Of a DNA stretch of 64,000 nucleotides, positions 1 to 9,109 are shown in pieces. The stretch spans positions 1 through 64,000 of the forward strand of contig MIAR01000024.1 in assembly GCA_001829185.1 (NCBI GenBank). The letters are read 5' to 3'. The stretch is from Spirochaetes bacterium GWB1_60_80 (lineage in GTDB: Bacteria; Spirochaetota; Spirochaetia; Treponematales; UBA12059). Under the pieces are notes generated by a model. That model saw only the letters and a program-made list of their open reading frames with translations. It did not search any database and had not been told where the DNA came from. How positions within the stretch are numbered: the first letter of the stretch is position 1; every line of letters begins with the position of its first letter. A program made the translations under genes and the position numbers.

Positions 1-97
1 TCAGGTTACACCACTCCGAGGGATAGACCTTCGAGCATAGTTTTCTCCTGTGAGAGGTACTACCTATTGTACCGCCTGAGTCAACTGCATACCCAGG
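1..97 (+). mobile_element. End of an IS1595-like element (cut by window edge)
   Basis: These 97 bases are the reverse complement of 55440-55536, the end of a second copy of the same element. They contain the transposase 3' end and the terminal inverted repeat reading CCTGGGTATGCA inward from position 97. The outer flank is TTATATAA. The rest of this copy lies outside the window, so I cannot say whether it is full length or internally deleted like the 55.4 kb copy. Confidence 0.8.
2..40 (+). pseudogene. 3' end of IS1595-family transposase
   Basis: The last 12 codons and the TAG stop of a transposase, reading QVTPLRGIDLRA, are identical to the C-terminus of the deleted transposase at 55497-55886. 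Only the tail lies inside the window. The whole gene may be intact beyond the edge, so calling it broken is provisional. Confidence 0.65.
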
Positions 98-178
98 TTA
101 TATAATTTAAACACGTTAACCGATCGATTATGACCGAACGAAGCCGGTTTTGACCATATTTGTCGTCTGGAGGTTTCC

Positions 179-1015
179 ATGAACTTGAAACGCGTGCTGT
201 CGTGCGCTTGGCTATTGCTGCTGACAACCTCACTTTCGACTCAAAACGTCGGCCTGAGCCTGCGCATTGCCGGCGCATCCACCATCCAGAGTCTGGCCCA
301 GGCTGTCGCGGCGTTGCCAGCGGCAGCGGTCGGTATTTCGGTCGAGGGCGGCGGTAGCGGGGCTGGTGTCAGTCGGGTGTTGGCCGGGACGGCCGATATC
401 GGCATGGTCTCCCGCTCGCTGAGCGCCTCGGAAGCCAGCCAGCTGTGGTACACTACTATCGGTTACGACGCGCTGGTTTTTATCGTCAATGAGCGCAATC
501 CGCTCACCAGTCTTGATTTGGCCACGGTGCGGCGCATCTTCGACGGTAGTCTGACCGAATGGGTTGGCCTCAGCGGTATGGCTGGCCCGATTATTCCCAT
601 CAACAAGGAGCTTGGCCGCTCCACGCTGGAGCTGTTTGAAGCCTACGCTGGCCTGCTGCATCCGAGTCGTGGCCGGGCGGGCAGCGCTGGCGTAATCGCC
701 TTGAACTATCAAATCGGCTCCAATCTGGAAATGGCCACGATAGTGGGCGGCCTGCCCAACGCCATCGGCTATTTATCCTTGGGCAGCGCCGAACTGCTCC
801 GGCAGGCTGGTTTGCCGATCAGGCTGCTGGAGCTCGATGGCGTCGTGCCGGGCCTTGATACCATCCAGAACGGGCGCTACCCGATAATCCGTGAGCTGAA
901 TCTGGTTTATCGGTCGGCCACGCCTGCGGTGCAGGCTTATATCAGCCTGTTTTTCGAGGCCGATGGCATCCGCCTACTGCAGCAGGCCGGGTTTGTGCCA
1001 GCTGAGCGGAAATAA
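179..1015 (+). CDS. PstS-like periplasmic substrate-binding protein
   Basis: A 278-residue exported binding protein of the PstS/PBP-like phosphate family. An N-terminal signal segment (about residues 1-22) precedes the family pattern: GASTIQ, then VEGGGSGAGVSRV and the ADIGMVSRSLSASE segment that normally cradles the anion. The later part has NPLTSLDLATVRRIFDG and PINKELGRSTLELFEAY. A clear GGAGG lies just before ATG 179. No pstC, pstA or pstB permease genes are near. The next gene, 12 bp downstream, is a chemoreceptor, so this protein may present phosphate or another oxyanion to a sensor rather than feed a transporter. Family assignment is firm; ligand and partner are inferred. Confidence 0.85.
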   Translation: MNLKRVLSCAWLLLLTTSLSTQNVGLSLRIAGASTIQSLAQAVAALPAAAVGISVEGGGSGAGVSRVLAGTADIGMVSRSLSASEASQLWYTTIGYDALVFIVNERNPLTSLDLATVRRIFDGSLTEWVGLSGMAGPIIPINKELGRSTLELFEAYAGLLHPSRGRAGSAGVIALNYQIGSNLEMATIVGGLPNAIGYLSLGSAELLRQAGLPIRLLELDGVVPGLDTIQNGRYPIIRELNLVYRSATPAVQAYISLFFEADGIRLLQQAGFVPAERK

Positions 1016-1027
1016 AAGGAAGGCTGT

Positions 1028-2740
1028 ATGAAAATCCGTGTCAAATTCGCTCTGCCGATTATCGCCCTCAGCCTGCTGGTGGCTGGCGGCTTGGCAGTCA
1101 TCTATAGCGCCCTGGAGTTTCGCCTCAAGCAAGCGGACCGCCTCTATGATGCCGTCCAAGCGGTCATGAGCGATGTGGACGGCCTGAACCTGGCCATTCG
1201 GGACGGCATCTTGACCCGGTCGGATCGGTATGCGATTACGGCCGCCCGCTTGTCCCTGGAAATTCTGGATCAGGTTATGGGGCTTGAAGATTTGGCGCCG
1301 GCCCTGCGCGCCGATTTTTTGGCGGCCTACCTGCCATTTTATACTACCCTGGTATCCCTCAACTCCCTGTACAACGAAAACCGCCTGGAGGAGGGAGCTG
1401 CCCGACTGGCCGAACTGGGTGACCAACAGGCCCTCATGCGCCTCATCACCGACCAGATGCAGGCCTACGCCTCGGCCGCCTACGATAGCGCTACCAACAC
1501 CGTCCGCGGCAGCCTGGTGGCCCTGATGCTTTCCCTGCTTGTTTTTAGCCTGTTTCTATTGCTGGTACTAATACCGCGCTGGCTGGTCAAACCAATCCGC
1601 GCCGTGGTGGCTGGTTTTGATCCCTTCGCCAGCGGCGATTTGACGTTCCGGATTGAGCTGAAAACGCGCGATGAGCTCGGGCACTTGACCACCATGTTCA
1701 ATCAAGCGGTGCAGGCCCTCAAGACGCTGCTGCTCAACATCCGGGCCACTACCCGCGAGCTGTCCGGTACCGGCCAGGAATTGTCGACCAACATGACCGA
1801 AACGGCCGCGGCTATCCGCCAGATCAACTCCCGCATCGGGGCGGTCCAAACCCAGGCCATCGACCAATCGGCCAGCGTCACCCAAACCACGGCTACCATG
1901 AAACAGATCACCGGCCTGATTGAGCGCCTGTTTTCCATGATCGAGCGACAATCGATAAACGTGACGCAATCTTCCGCGGCCATCGAGCAGATGATGGCCA
2001 ATATCGCCTCGGTGACCGAGACCTTGAAGCATAATTCGAGCGAGATCGAGAGCCTGCTGCAGGCTTCGCAGAGCGGACGGGCTGGCCTGGAGACGGTGGC
2101 GGCCGACATCGCCAAGATCGCCAAGGAATCGGAAGGCATCCTGGAAATCAGCGAGCTGATTCAGAACGTGGCCAGCCAGACCAATCTGCTGTCCATGAAC
2201 GCGGCCATCGAGGCCGCCCACGCCGGCGAAGCCGGCCGCGGCTTTGCCGTGGTGGCCGACGAAATCCGCAAACTGGCGGAATCCTCCGGCGATCAGGCAA
2301 AAACGGTTTCTCAAGTATTGGGCAGCATCAAGCGTTCGGTTGATCAGATCACGATTTCTACCGCTCAGGTACTAACCAAGTTTGAATCGGTCGAACAAGC
2401 CGTCATAACGGTCTCGGAGCAGGAGTTGTCCATCCGTCAGGCCATGGAAGAGCAGACTTCGGGCAGCCAGGAAGTCCTGGCGGCTATTGGTCAGTTGAAT
2501 CAGCTTACCCAGGAAATAAAGAGCGGTTCGCAGGAAATGCTCGGCGGCAGCCAGGAAGTACTGCAGGAAAGCCTCAATCTGAGCGAATTGACCAACCGCA
2601 TCAGCGACAACATGACGGAAATGGCCGCCGGCTCCAGCCAGATCGAGGCGGCCATCGCCAATGTCGACTCCATCGCCCTGCGGACGCGCGATGGCATCAG
2701 GCAAGTGGAGACGGAGCTGGACCAATTCGTGCTGGAGTAG
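1028..2740 (+). CDS. Methyl-accepting chemotaxis protein
   Basis: A 570-residue inner-membrane chemoreceptor. The first membrane helix lies near residues 7-27, an extracytoplasmic sensor domain spans about 28-160, and a second helix ([20 protein letters not shown]) lies near 165-186. A HAMP domain and a long coiled-coil signalling domain follow. The conserved hairpin tip, with [20 protein letters not shown] and [15 protein letters not shown], is near residues 380-422 and marks the CheA/CheW-binding region. AGGAAGG lies upstream of the ATG. It is spaced 12 bp from the PstS-like gene, suggesting co-transcription and possible binding-protein-mediated sensing. No unusual residues are seen in the tip. 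Confidence 0.95.
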   Translation: MKIRVKFALPIIALSLLVAGGLAVIYSALEFRLKQADRLYDAVQAVMSDVDGLNLAIRDGILTRSDRYAITAARLSLEILDQVMGLEDLAPALRADFLAAYLPFYTTLVSLNSLYNENRLEEGAARLAELGDQQALMRLITDQMQAYASAAYDSATNTVRGSLVALMLSLLVFSLFLLLVLIPRWLVKPIRAVVAGFDPFASGDLTFRIELKTRDELGHLTTMFNQAVQALKTLLLNIRATTRELSGTGQELSTNMTETAAAIRQINSRIGAVQTQAIDQSASVTQTTATMKQITGLIERLFSMIERQSINVTQSSAAIEQMMANIASVTETLKHNSSEIESLLQASQSGRAGLETVAADIAKIAKESEGILEISELIQNVASQTNLLSMNAAIEAAHAGEAGRGFAVVADEIRKLAESSGDQAKTVSQVLGSIKRSVDQITISTAQVLTKFESVEQAVITVSEQELSIRQAMEEQTSGSQEVLAAIGQLNQLTQEIKSGSQEMLGGSQEVLQESLNLSELTNRISDNMTEMAAGSSQIEAAIANVDSIALRTRDGIRQVETELDQFVLE

Positions 2741-2922
2741 GCGCCGGGCCGCGCCGCCGCCTGGTTCAGGCCGGATAGTCAGCGCAGGCGTTCGCGGCCA
2801 GCCTCCCTGCCGTTCGGGTCGGGCCGGGACTTGCCCGGCCTTTGCGGCACAGTCTATACTGCCGCGGCCGCCAGGCGCTGGCCTGCAGCCACCCGATACC
2901 GCCGAACCCAGACAGGAGCCCC

Positions 2923-4926
2923 ATGCAGCTTGATTACGAACAGGAACTGAACCCGGAACAGTATGACGCCGTCACCGCCATCGAGGGGCCGTTGCTGATC
3001 ATCGCCGGCGCCGGTTCCGGCAAGACCCGCGTCATCACCTTTCGGGCGGCCTACATGCTGCAGAAAGGCATCCCGCAGTCCAGCATCCTGGCCCTGACCT
3101 TCACCAACAAGGCGGCCAAGGAAATGGCCGAGCGGGTGCGTACAGTCACCGGCAAGAAGCTGCCCAACCTGACCGTTTCCACCTTCCACGCCTTCGGCGT
3201 CAAGATCCTGCGCAAGGAAATCCACCGCCTGGGCTGGCGCGAGAATTACTCGATCTACGACGAGGTGGACCGCAACCAGCTCATCAAGGACTGCGCCCGC
3301 GAGACCGGCTTCAAGCTGGAGACCTTCGACGTCAACAAGGCCGGCATGCTGTTCTCCGACGTCAAGACCGAGCGCAAGAACTGGGAAGGCGTCGACGACG
3401 GTTACGAAAAAGTCTTCCACGAGTACCAGGCGGCGCTCAAGGCCTACAACGCCGTCGACTTCGACGACCTGATCGGCCTACCGGTGCGCATTTTTCAGGC
3501 CTTTCCCGAGGTGCGCGAGGAATACCGCGACCACTACCGCTATATCATGATCGACGAGTTCCAGGACACTTCGCTGCAGCAGTACCAGCTGATGCGGCTC
3601 CTGGCGCGCGACAACGTCTGCGTGGTGGGCGACGACGACCAATCGATCTACTCCTGGCGTGGCGCTAATTATCAAAATATAATCAATTTCGAGAAGGACT
3701 GGCCGCGGCGCAAGGAGGTGACGCTGTACCGCAACTACCGCTCCACCACCACCATCCTCGACGCCGCCAACAGCATCATCGCCAACAACACCAACCGCAA
3801 GCTCAAGGACCTGCGCTCGCCCAACGAGGGCGGCGCCCAGATCGAGCTGTTGTCCCCGGCCAACGAGCTGGACGAGGGCGAGCAGATCGCCACCATCATC
3901 CGCGAGATCAAGCTCAAGGACAAGCTGCGCTACGACCAGTTCGGCGTGCTGATCCGCACCAACAACCTGACGCGCTACCTGGAGGAGGCCTTCCTGGGCG
4001 CCAACATTCCCTACAAGGTCACCGGCGGCACCAGCTTCTTCGGCCGCAAGGAAATCAAGGACATCATCTCCTACCTGCGCGTCATCGCCAACCCCGAGGA
4101 CGACGTCAACTTGATCCGCATCGTCAACGTGCCGCGGCGCGGCATCGGCCGGCGTTCGGTGGAGCTGCTGACCGACGTCGCCAAGAGCCGCGGCTGCTCG
4201 CTGAGAGCGGCCATGGAGGCGGTGCGCGGCGACCCGTTCATCGAATTCCCCGACCGCACCCGCCAGGACGTCGAATCGTTCCTGGGGCTGCTGGAAATGT
4301 TCCGCGAAGAGCTGCTGCACCGGCGCAACCTGGCGGTCAAGGTGCGCAAGCTGGTCGACGCCATCGACTACTGGGGCTACCTCGTAAACGACAACCAGCA
4401 TAACGACAAGGCCGCCAAGTGGAAGTTCCTGAACGTCGAGAGCCTGATCAAGGGCATCGACACCTGGGAGAAGGACCCCGACAACCTCGATCCCAGCCTC
4501 TTTGCCTGGCTGAACCGCATCTCGCTTATTACCCGTGACGACCAGGAAGAAGACGACACCGGTAAGGTTAACCTGATGACTATCCACGCCGCCAAGGGTC
4601 TGGAGTTCGACGTGGTCTTCATCGCCGGCTGCGAGGATGGCATCATCCCGCACGCCCGGGCCCTAGAGGAGGGCGACGGCAACGTCGAGGAAGAGCGCCG
4701 GCTGTTTTACGTGGCTGTCACCCGGGCCCGCCAGCGCCTGTTGATTTCGGTTTGTCAACAGCGGCGGCGCAACGCCATGCCGGTCAACTGCGTGCCCTCG
4801 CCTTTTCTGGCCGAGATACCGGAACACCTGACCTGCTGGCGCGAGCCGGAGTCGGAGCTGTCGGAGGACGAGCAGGCGGCCGTCTGGCAGGACGTGCGTA
4901 AGATGTTCGGCAAGGACGCGGAGTAA
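2923..4926 (+). CDS. UvrD/PcrA-type ATP-dependent DNA helicase
   Basis: A 667-residue superfamily 1A 3'-5' DNA helicase acting in repair and replication restart. Motifs in order are the Walker A GAGSGKT, LTFTNKAAKEMAERV, DEFQDTSLQQY (Walker B), VGDDDQSIYSWRGA, NYRS, LMTIHAAKGLEFDVVF and RLFYVAVTRARQRL. The reading frame stays open upstream to 2842, but ATG 2923 has AGGAG at a proper distance and gives the family's usual LNPEQYDAV start, so the upstream 27 codons are rejected. The C-terminus is somewhat shorter than in E. coli UvrD. It stands alone: nothing for 180 bp upstream, and the methyltransferase gene converges 4 bp downstream. Confidence 0.95.
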   Translation: MQLDYEQELNPEQYDAVTAIEGPLLIIAGAGSGKTRVITFRAAYMLQKGIPQSSILALTFTNKAAKEMAERVRTVTGKKLPNLTVSTFHAFGVKILRKEIHRLGWRENYSIYDEVDRNQLIKDCARETGFKLETFDVNKAGMLFSDVKTERKNWEGVDDGYEKVFHEYQAALKAYNAVDFDDLIGLPVRIFQAFPEVREEYRDHYRYIMIDEFQDTSLQQYQLMRLLARDNVCVVGDDDQSIYSWRGANYQNIINFEKDWPRRKEVTLYRNYRSTTTILDAANSIIANNTNRKLKDLRSPNEGGAQIELLSPANELDEGEQIATIIREIKLKDKLRYDQFGVLIRTNNLTRYLEEAFLGANIPYKVTGGTSFFGRKEIKDIISYLRVIANPEDDVNLIRIVNVPRRGIGRRSVELLTDVAKSRGCSLRAAMEAVRGDPFIEFPDRTRQDVESFLGLLEMFREELLHRRNLAVKVRKLVDAIDYWGYLVNDNQHNDKAAKWKFLNVESLIKGIDTWEKDPDNLDPSLFAWLNRISLITRDDQEEDDTGKVNLMTIHAAKGLEFDVVFIAGCEDGIIPHARALEEGDGNVEEERRLFYVAVTRARQRLLISVCQQRRRNAMPVNCVPSPFLAEIPEHLTCWREPESELSEDEQAAVWQDVRKMFGKDAE

Positions 4927-4930
4927 TAGT

Positions 4931-5881
4931 TTATTCGCTCCGGCTGGAGTTGTTTCGGGCTTCCGGCTGGCAGCAGATCCAGGTCAGCTCGTGCTTGTTG
5001 TGCCACAGGTGCAGCACCTGTGAGCCCGGGATGGCCGCGAAGGCCTCGGTGGTCGCCTTGTCCCAGTCTTTACCTTGCATCTTGATGGTGCAGATGAAAT
5101 TTTTGGCCAGGCTGGCGTCCAGCCAGAGCCGCACCCATTCGTAGAGCGCTTCCGGGTAGCAGATGACGTCCGAGCACAGCCAATCGACCGGACCCAGATC
5201 TTCGGGTTTAAGGGTGAAGGCGTTGTGCTTGAGGTAGGTGACGCCCGGCATGGCGGCCACGGCCGGGTCGAGCGGGGCGCGGTCGATGGCCGTGACGCTG
5301 GCGCCCAGGCCGGCCAGGACCCAGGTCCAGCCGCCGGGCGTGGCGCCGGCGTCGATGCAGCGGTCGCCGGGCTTGGGCCATACCCCGGCCATGACCAACG
5401 CTTCCCACAACTTGCGGTAGGCGCGGCTGGGCGGTCCTTCCTTGTCTTCCACGAAATCGATTTGACCATTCGGCCAGGGGCTTGAGCAGACGGCGCTGGC
5501 CAGCATCGTGTGCTCGTCCAACAAGGCGAAGGCGCCCATTGGCGCGCTAGGGCGGGCAAAGGGGAAGGCCCGCGGCTTGATCGGGACGTGCGGCAGGCTG
5601 GACTGGATGTGGGCGCAGCGCCGCGCCAGGCGGAAGGGGTAAGCCGCCCAGTTGCGTTGCAGTTCCTTGAGTCGCTTCGCGGCCTGCGAAATGGAATCAA
5701 ACTCGAAGGTGAACGGCTCCAGCCAGGTGTTGCGCGTCCAGAAGGCTCGTCGCGCTGGTCCCATCACGGTCAGGAGCTCGCCGTCAACGCGGTAGGCGGA
5801 GGGCAGTTCGGCCTGCAGGTGGTGCAGGAAGCCGTAGGCGGCGTGGTAGCAGGCGCCGTCGATGCGTTCGGGCGCGCTCAC
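4931..5881 (-). CDS. RlmM/FtsJ-like RNA 2'-O-methyltransferase
   Basis: A 316-residue SAM-dependent methyltransferase resembling RlmM, the 23S rRNA 2'-O-ribose methyltransferase. The SAM-binding segment is CIDAGATPGGWTWVL. The K-D-K-E set expected of FtsJ-fold 2'-O-methyltransferases can be followed in SRAYRKLWEA, DWLCSDVICYPE, FICTIKMQGKDW and HNKHELTWIC. An N-terminal domain of about 160 residues would bind RNA. Translation begins at GTG, overlapping the TGA of the upstream TPR gene by four bases (GTGA, 5878-5881), which implies translational coupling. The exact target nucleotide is not provable from sequence. Confidence 0.8.
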   Translation of the reverse strand: MSAPERIDGACYHAAYGFLHHLQAELPSAYRVDGELLTVMGPARRAFWTRNTWLEPFTFEFDSISQAAKRLKELQRNWAAYPFRLARRCAHIQSSLPHVPIKPRAFPFARPSAPMGAFALLDEHTMLASAVCSSPWPNGQIDFVEDKEGPPSRAYRKLWEALVMAGVWPKPGDRCIDAGATPGGWTWVLAGLGASVTAIDRAPLDPAVAAMPGVTYLKHNAFTLKPEDLGPVDWLCSDVICYPEALYEWVRLWLDASLAKNFICTIKMQGKDWDKATTEAFAAIPGSQVLHLWHNKHELTWICCQPEARNNSSRSE

Positions 5882-8832
5882 AGGAATTTGTGCTCGCGGG
5901 CCGCCTCGAGCAGGCGGTGGTTCCAGAGATTCTTTTCCATGAAGATGGCGCGGCTGGCGCGTTCTTCGATCTTGCCGGCCCGCTGCTGCAGGTAATTGAA
6001 GGCCCGCGACAGGATGGTCTGCTTATCTACCGGCTCGGCCTGCAGCTCGTCTTCCAGCACATAGCAATACATGCAGACGGTGGCATAGGCCGGGTTGTTC
6101 TTGAAACGCGCCTCGCGGGTTAAGGCGGCCAGTTCCACGGCCTTGCTGGCGTCAACCTCGGCCAGGCCGCTGGCCAATAGCCGCAGCGCCAGGTGCATGT
6201 CGTTGATCAGGCTGTTGGCTTGGTCGAAGCAAATGGCGCGGCCTTCCATCTCCTGGAAGAGGCTGCGCCGGTCGCGGCTGTCCGGCGGCAGGAAGGGACG
6301 GGGCTGGATTTCCGGCGGTTCTCGTAACCGGGCGGCGGCCTGGGCCGGTTGGTGGAGCAGAATCTCCAGCTCGGCCCGGAACAGCCGGGCCTCGGCGTCG
6401 TCGGCATGGAGCTCCAGTAGGTCACTGGCCGCGGCTGTCTGGCCGGCGTAGCCCAGGCAGCGCGCCTGCCAGACTGCGGCTCGCTGGCCGGCGTCGGCCT
6501 GTTGGTTGGCGGCGGCGAATTCGGCCAGGGCGGCGAAATGCCTGGCCGCCTCGTCGTATAGGCCCAGCTCCATGTCGAGGCGGGCGGCCATTAAGCCCAG
6601 GTCGACCATCAGGTCCGGCCGGCAGAGGCGTCGGGCCAAGGCGCGGGCCTCGGCCGCCAGCTTGGTCGCCCGGACCAGCGAACCGCTCATGAATTCGACC
6701 AAGGCGCGTAGGTAGAGGGTCTGGCACAGCTCGTGGCGGTCGCCCCCGGCCTCGGCGATCTCGGCGGCGTTGGTCAGGTAGTCGCCGGCGTCGGCGTATT
6801 TTTCGACCGACAGCGCAGCCAGGCCCATCATGCGCTGGATGCGCGAGCCGAGCTTTGGCGGGGTGGAGCGGTCCAGCAGCAGTAAGGCCTCGCGGGTTCG
6901 TTTGGCCATGGCCTCGATATTGCCCTCGGCGTAGGCGAATTCCGCCTGCATTAGCGCAAAGCGGCAGCGCGAGTGTTTGCCGTCCAGCAAGTCGTTGGCC
7001 CGCACCAAGGCGGCGGACTGCCGCTTCCGGTCAACCTCACGGGCGGCAACATAAAAATTACACAGCTCGCGGTTGGCCGCCGACAGGCTGCGGGTGTCCG
7101 GCGCCGCCGGGCTATCCGGCTGCTGGGCGCTATTCATGATGGCGTCGTAGACGAAGCGGATGGCGTCCACGCCATCGCCGGTACGATGTAACAGCGGCAA
7201 GGTGGCCGCGATCTTGCCTCGGTTGAAAAGGTCGATCAGGAAAGCGGTATACAGGCTGTCCAGTTGGCTGGCGCCAGCCGCCAGTTTGCGGCCGATGCCG
7301 CTTGGCAGGCTGAAAGGTTCAAGGATGGCCATGGCGTCGAGCGGGTCGAGGATGGCCGCTTGGCAGAGCAGCCGCTCGATCAATTCCGCGCCGGCCGGCT
7401 GGAGCCCGGCCTTGCCCAGGTAGGCGAGGAAATTGTCGCGTTCCAGGCTGCCGTCGGCCAGCTGCCGGGCGTGGAGGTAGAGACCGGCCTCGGCCGGCAG
7501 CCAGTCCAGGATGGCTTCGGCGCCACAGTGATCGGCCGACCCCGCCTGGTCGACCAGGGCCAGAGCGCGCGGCTCTATGATGGCGGCCAGTTCCGTCGGC
7601 AACGCTGCCATCAAGTCGGGTACCAAGGGTCCAAGGTTTTCCTCGGGGCCGGCGACGATGCACAAGGCGGCGTTATCCAGGGCATGCCACTCGGCCGGCA
7701 GCGGCCAGCGGCTAATGGCCAGGTACTTTTCGGTACTGGTTGGGTCGGCCAGCCGTTCCAAGATCAGCTGCCTGGCTTGCGCCGAAAAGTATTCCGGCCG
7801 GTCGCAGATCAGCCAGGCTGTGCCAAGAGTACTGGCTGTGCCAAGAGTACTGGCTGTGCCAAGAGTACTGGCTGTGCCAAGAGTACTGGCTGTGCCAAGA
7901 GTACTGGCTGTGCCAAGAGTACTGGCTGTGCCAAGAGTACTGGCTGTGCCGGTAGCCGCCGCCCGCGTCAGCAAATCCAAAACCAGGTTGATGAAACTGG
8001 CGCAGGCCAGGGCCAGCGCGGCCGGTAGTTCGACCAGCTCGAGGGCCGTCCGGGCATAATCGAAGGTCGGCCGCAGGCTGTCCAGCTGTTCCTGTTCGGC
8101 CGCGTCAGCCACCAGCCTGGCCTGGGCCAGCTTTTCTTCGGTCAGGCAATTGGTAAAAGGCCCAAAGGCGCGCCGGTTGCCCGGCGGGCAACGCAGGTTG
8201 AGTACCAGGCGGTGGCCGCCTGGATTGTCGGCAGCCTCCGTGGCAAAGACTGGCTCCAGCGCCAGCACCGAACGGCTGGCGCCATCGGCCTTGACATAGA
8301 CCATGCGGCAGGGACGGACCTTGTCGCCCTGCAAGAAGTTGCCGAGGGCTCGCAATAGGTTAGGTCGTTGCACCAGCCGGGCCAGGCCGGTATCGGCCAA
8401 CAGCGGGCTGTACAGGCAATGGGTTTCCTGATTGTCGCGGCGGCCCAGGCTAAAGTAGCCGCGGAAGGCGGCCTGGCAGCGGGCGCTGAAATGCAGGCGG
8501 ATGGCATGGCGACCGGACAGCTCGCGGTAGCGCCAGGCGCCGTTGTCGCTCTCGACCTCGCTCCCGTCAGCCAGGCTGATGATTGCCCCGCGCAGACTGG
8601 CGCGGTGTTCCAGCAGCGCCTCATGGCAACGGCGGACGGCTTCGGCACTTTGCAGCCGGGCAAAGGCCGAATCGTCGGGGAAGAGCAGGACCAGTTGGCG
8701 GCTACCAACGTCGACCTGCCCACCCAGCTGTTCGCCGGCCTGCCTGAGTTGCTGGAGCAGGCTAGTGACGGCTTCCCGGCCGCAGCGCTGAAACTGATGC
8801 AGGTAGTAGATATGAATACTGCAAATAGTCAT
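5878..8832 (-). CDS. Large TPR-repeat protein of unknown function
   Basis: A 984-residue protein I do not recognise. The first 280 residues look globular and faintly recall regulatory or cyclase-like modules (RQLVLLFPDDSAFARLQ). I see no catalytic motif. Residues about 295-340 are a perfect hexapeptide repeat (TASTLG) encoded by identical 18-bp units. The second half, from about residue 560, is helical and rich in alanine with TPR-like pairs such as EALLLLDRSTPPKLGSR and ALVEFMSGSLVRATKLAAEA, so it probably scaffolds protein contacts. No signal peptide or membrane helix is seen. It is translationally coupled to the RlmM-like methyltransferase. Confidence 0.75.
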   Translation of the reverse strand: MTICSIHIYYLHQFQRCGREAVTSLLQQLRQAGEQLGGQVDVGSRQLVLLFPDDSAFARLQSAEAVRRCHEALLEHRASLRGAIISLADGSEVESDNGAWRYRELSGRHAIRLHFSARCQAAFRGYFSLGRRDNQETHCLYSPLLADTGLARLVQRPNLLRALGNFLQGDKVRPCRMVYVKADGASRSVLALEPVFATEAADNPGGHRLVLNLRCPPGNRRAFGPFTNCLTEEKLAQARLVADAAEQEQLDSLRPTFDYARTALELVELPAALALACASFINLVLDLLTRAAATGTASTLGTASTLGTASTLGTASTLGTASTLGTASTLGTASTLGTAWLICDRPEYFSAQARQLILERLADPTSTEKYLAISRWPLPAEWHALDNAALCIVAGPEENLGPLVPDLMAALPTELAAIIEPRALALVDQAGSADHCGAEAILDWLPAEAGLYLHARQLADGSLERDNFLAYLGKAGLQPAGAELIERLLCQAAILDPLDAMAILEPFSLPSGIGRKLAAGASQLDSLYTAFLIDLFNRGKIAATLPLLHRTGDGVDAIRFVYDAIMNSAQQPDSPAAPDTRSLSAANRELCNFYVAAREVDRKRQSAALVRANDLLDGKHSRCRFALMQAEFAYAEGNIEAMAKRTREALLLLDRSTPPKLGSRIQRMMGLAALSVEKYADAGDYLTNAAEIAEAGGDRHELCQTLYLRALVEFMSGSLVRATKLAAEARALARRLCRPDLMVDLGLMAARLDMELGLYDEAARHFAALAEFAAANQQADAGQRAAVWQARCLGYAGQTAAASDLLELHADDAEARLFRAELEILLHQPAQAAARLREPPEIQPRPFLPPDSRDRRSLFQEMEGRAICFDQANSLINDMHLALRLLASGLAEVDASKAVELAALTREARFKNNPAYATVCMYCYVLEDELQAEPVDKQTILSRAFNYLQQRAGKIEERASRAIFMEKNLWNHRLLEAAREHKFL
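7816..7951. repeat. Perfect 18-bp tandem repeat inside a gene
   Basis: Seven identical copies of GGCTGTGCCAAGAGTACT run from 7816 to 7941, followed by a partial eighth copy. The unit is a multiple of three, so copy-number change would alter protein length by six residues without a frameshift. All units are identical, pointing to recent expansion by slippage or recombination. Confidence 0.95.
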
Positions 8833-9012
8833 GCGCCGGTTCGCTCCCGTTTATATGGTACCCGCCGTGCCCCAGGGCGGCTGTACTAGGCTGGTGTGCC
8901 GATTATAAGTCAGTTGACTCTAATTAACAAGTTGCCGTGGCGGCGCTACAGGCAAAGACTCGGGAAGCAGATGCGCTTGCCTCGCAAACAAAGGTCATCA
9001 TTTCGATTTTAC

Positions 9013-9042
9013 TTGACGATAATTTTTATAGCGTGCTAAAAT
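9013..9042 (+). promoter_or_regulatory. Sigma-70 promoter of the partner-switch operon
   Basis: TTGACG (9013-9018) and TAAAAT (9037-9042) are separated by 18 bp in an AT-rich stretch of an otherwise GC-rich intergenic region. A start near 9049 would leave a leader of about 60 bases before the phosphatase gene. The call rests on consensus match only. Confidence 0.55.
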
Positions 9043-9109
9043 CCGCAGGATTGCTGTCCTTCAACAGCCTGCTCGAAATCCGCCACAGTACGCCAATAAA
9101 GGGATGCTC

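Noticed and set aside
179-1015. Start of a full phosphate transport operon
   Set aside because: No permease or ATPase genes follow; the next gene is a chemoreceptor.
2842-2922. N-terminal extension of the helicase
   Set aside because: The ATG at 2923 has a good ribosome site and begins at the family's normal N-terminus; the upstream codons look non-coding.
3478-4653. 391-codon minus-strand frame
   Set aside because: Antisense to the UvrD/PcrA helicase; valine/aspartate-rich shadow without motifs.
7816-7951. CRISPR or minisatellite outside genes
   Set aside because: The 18-bp units have no spacers and lie in frame inside a long gene.
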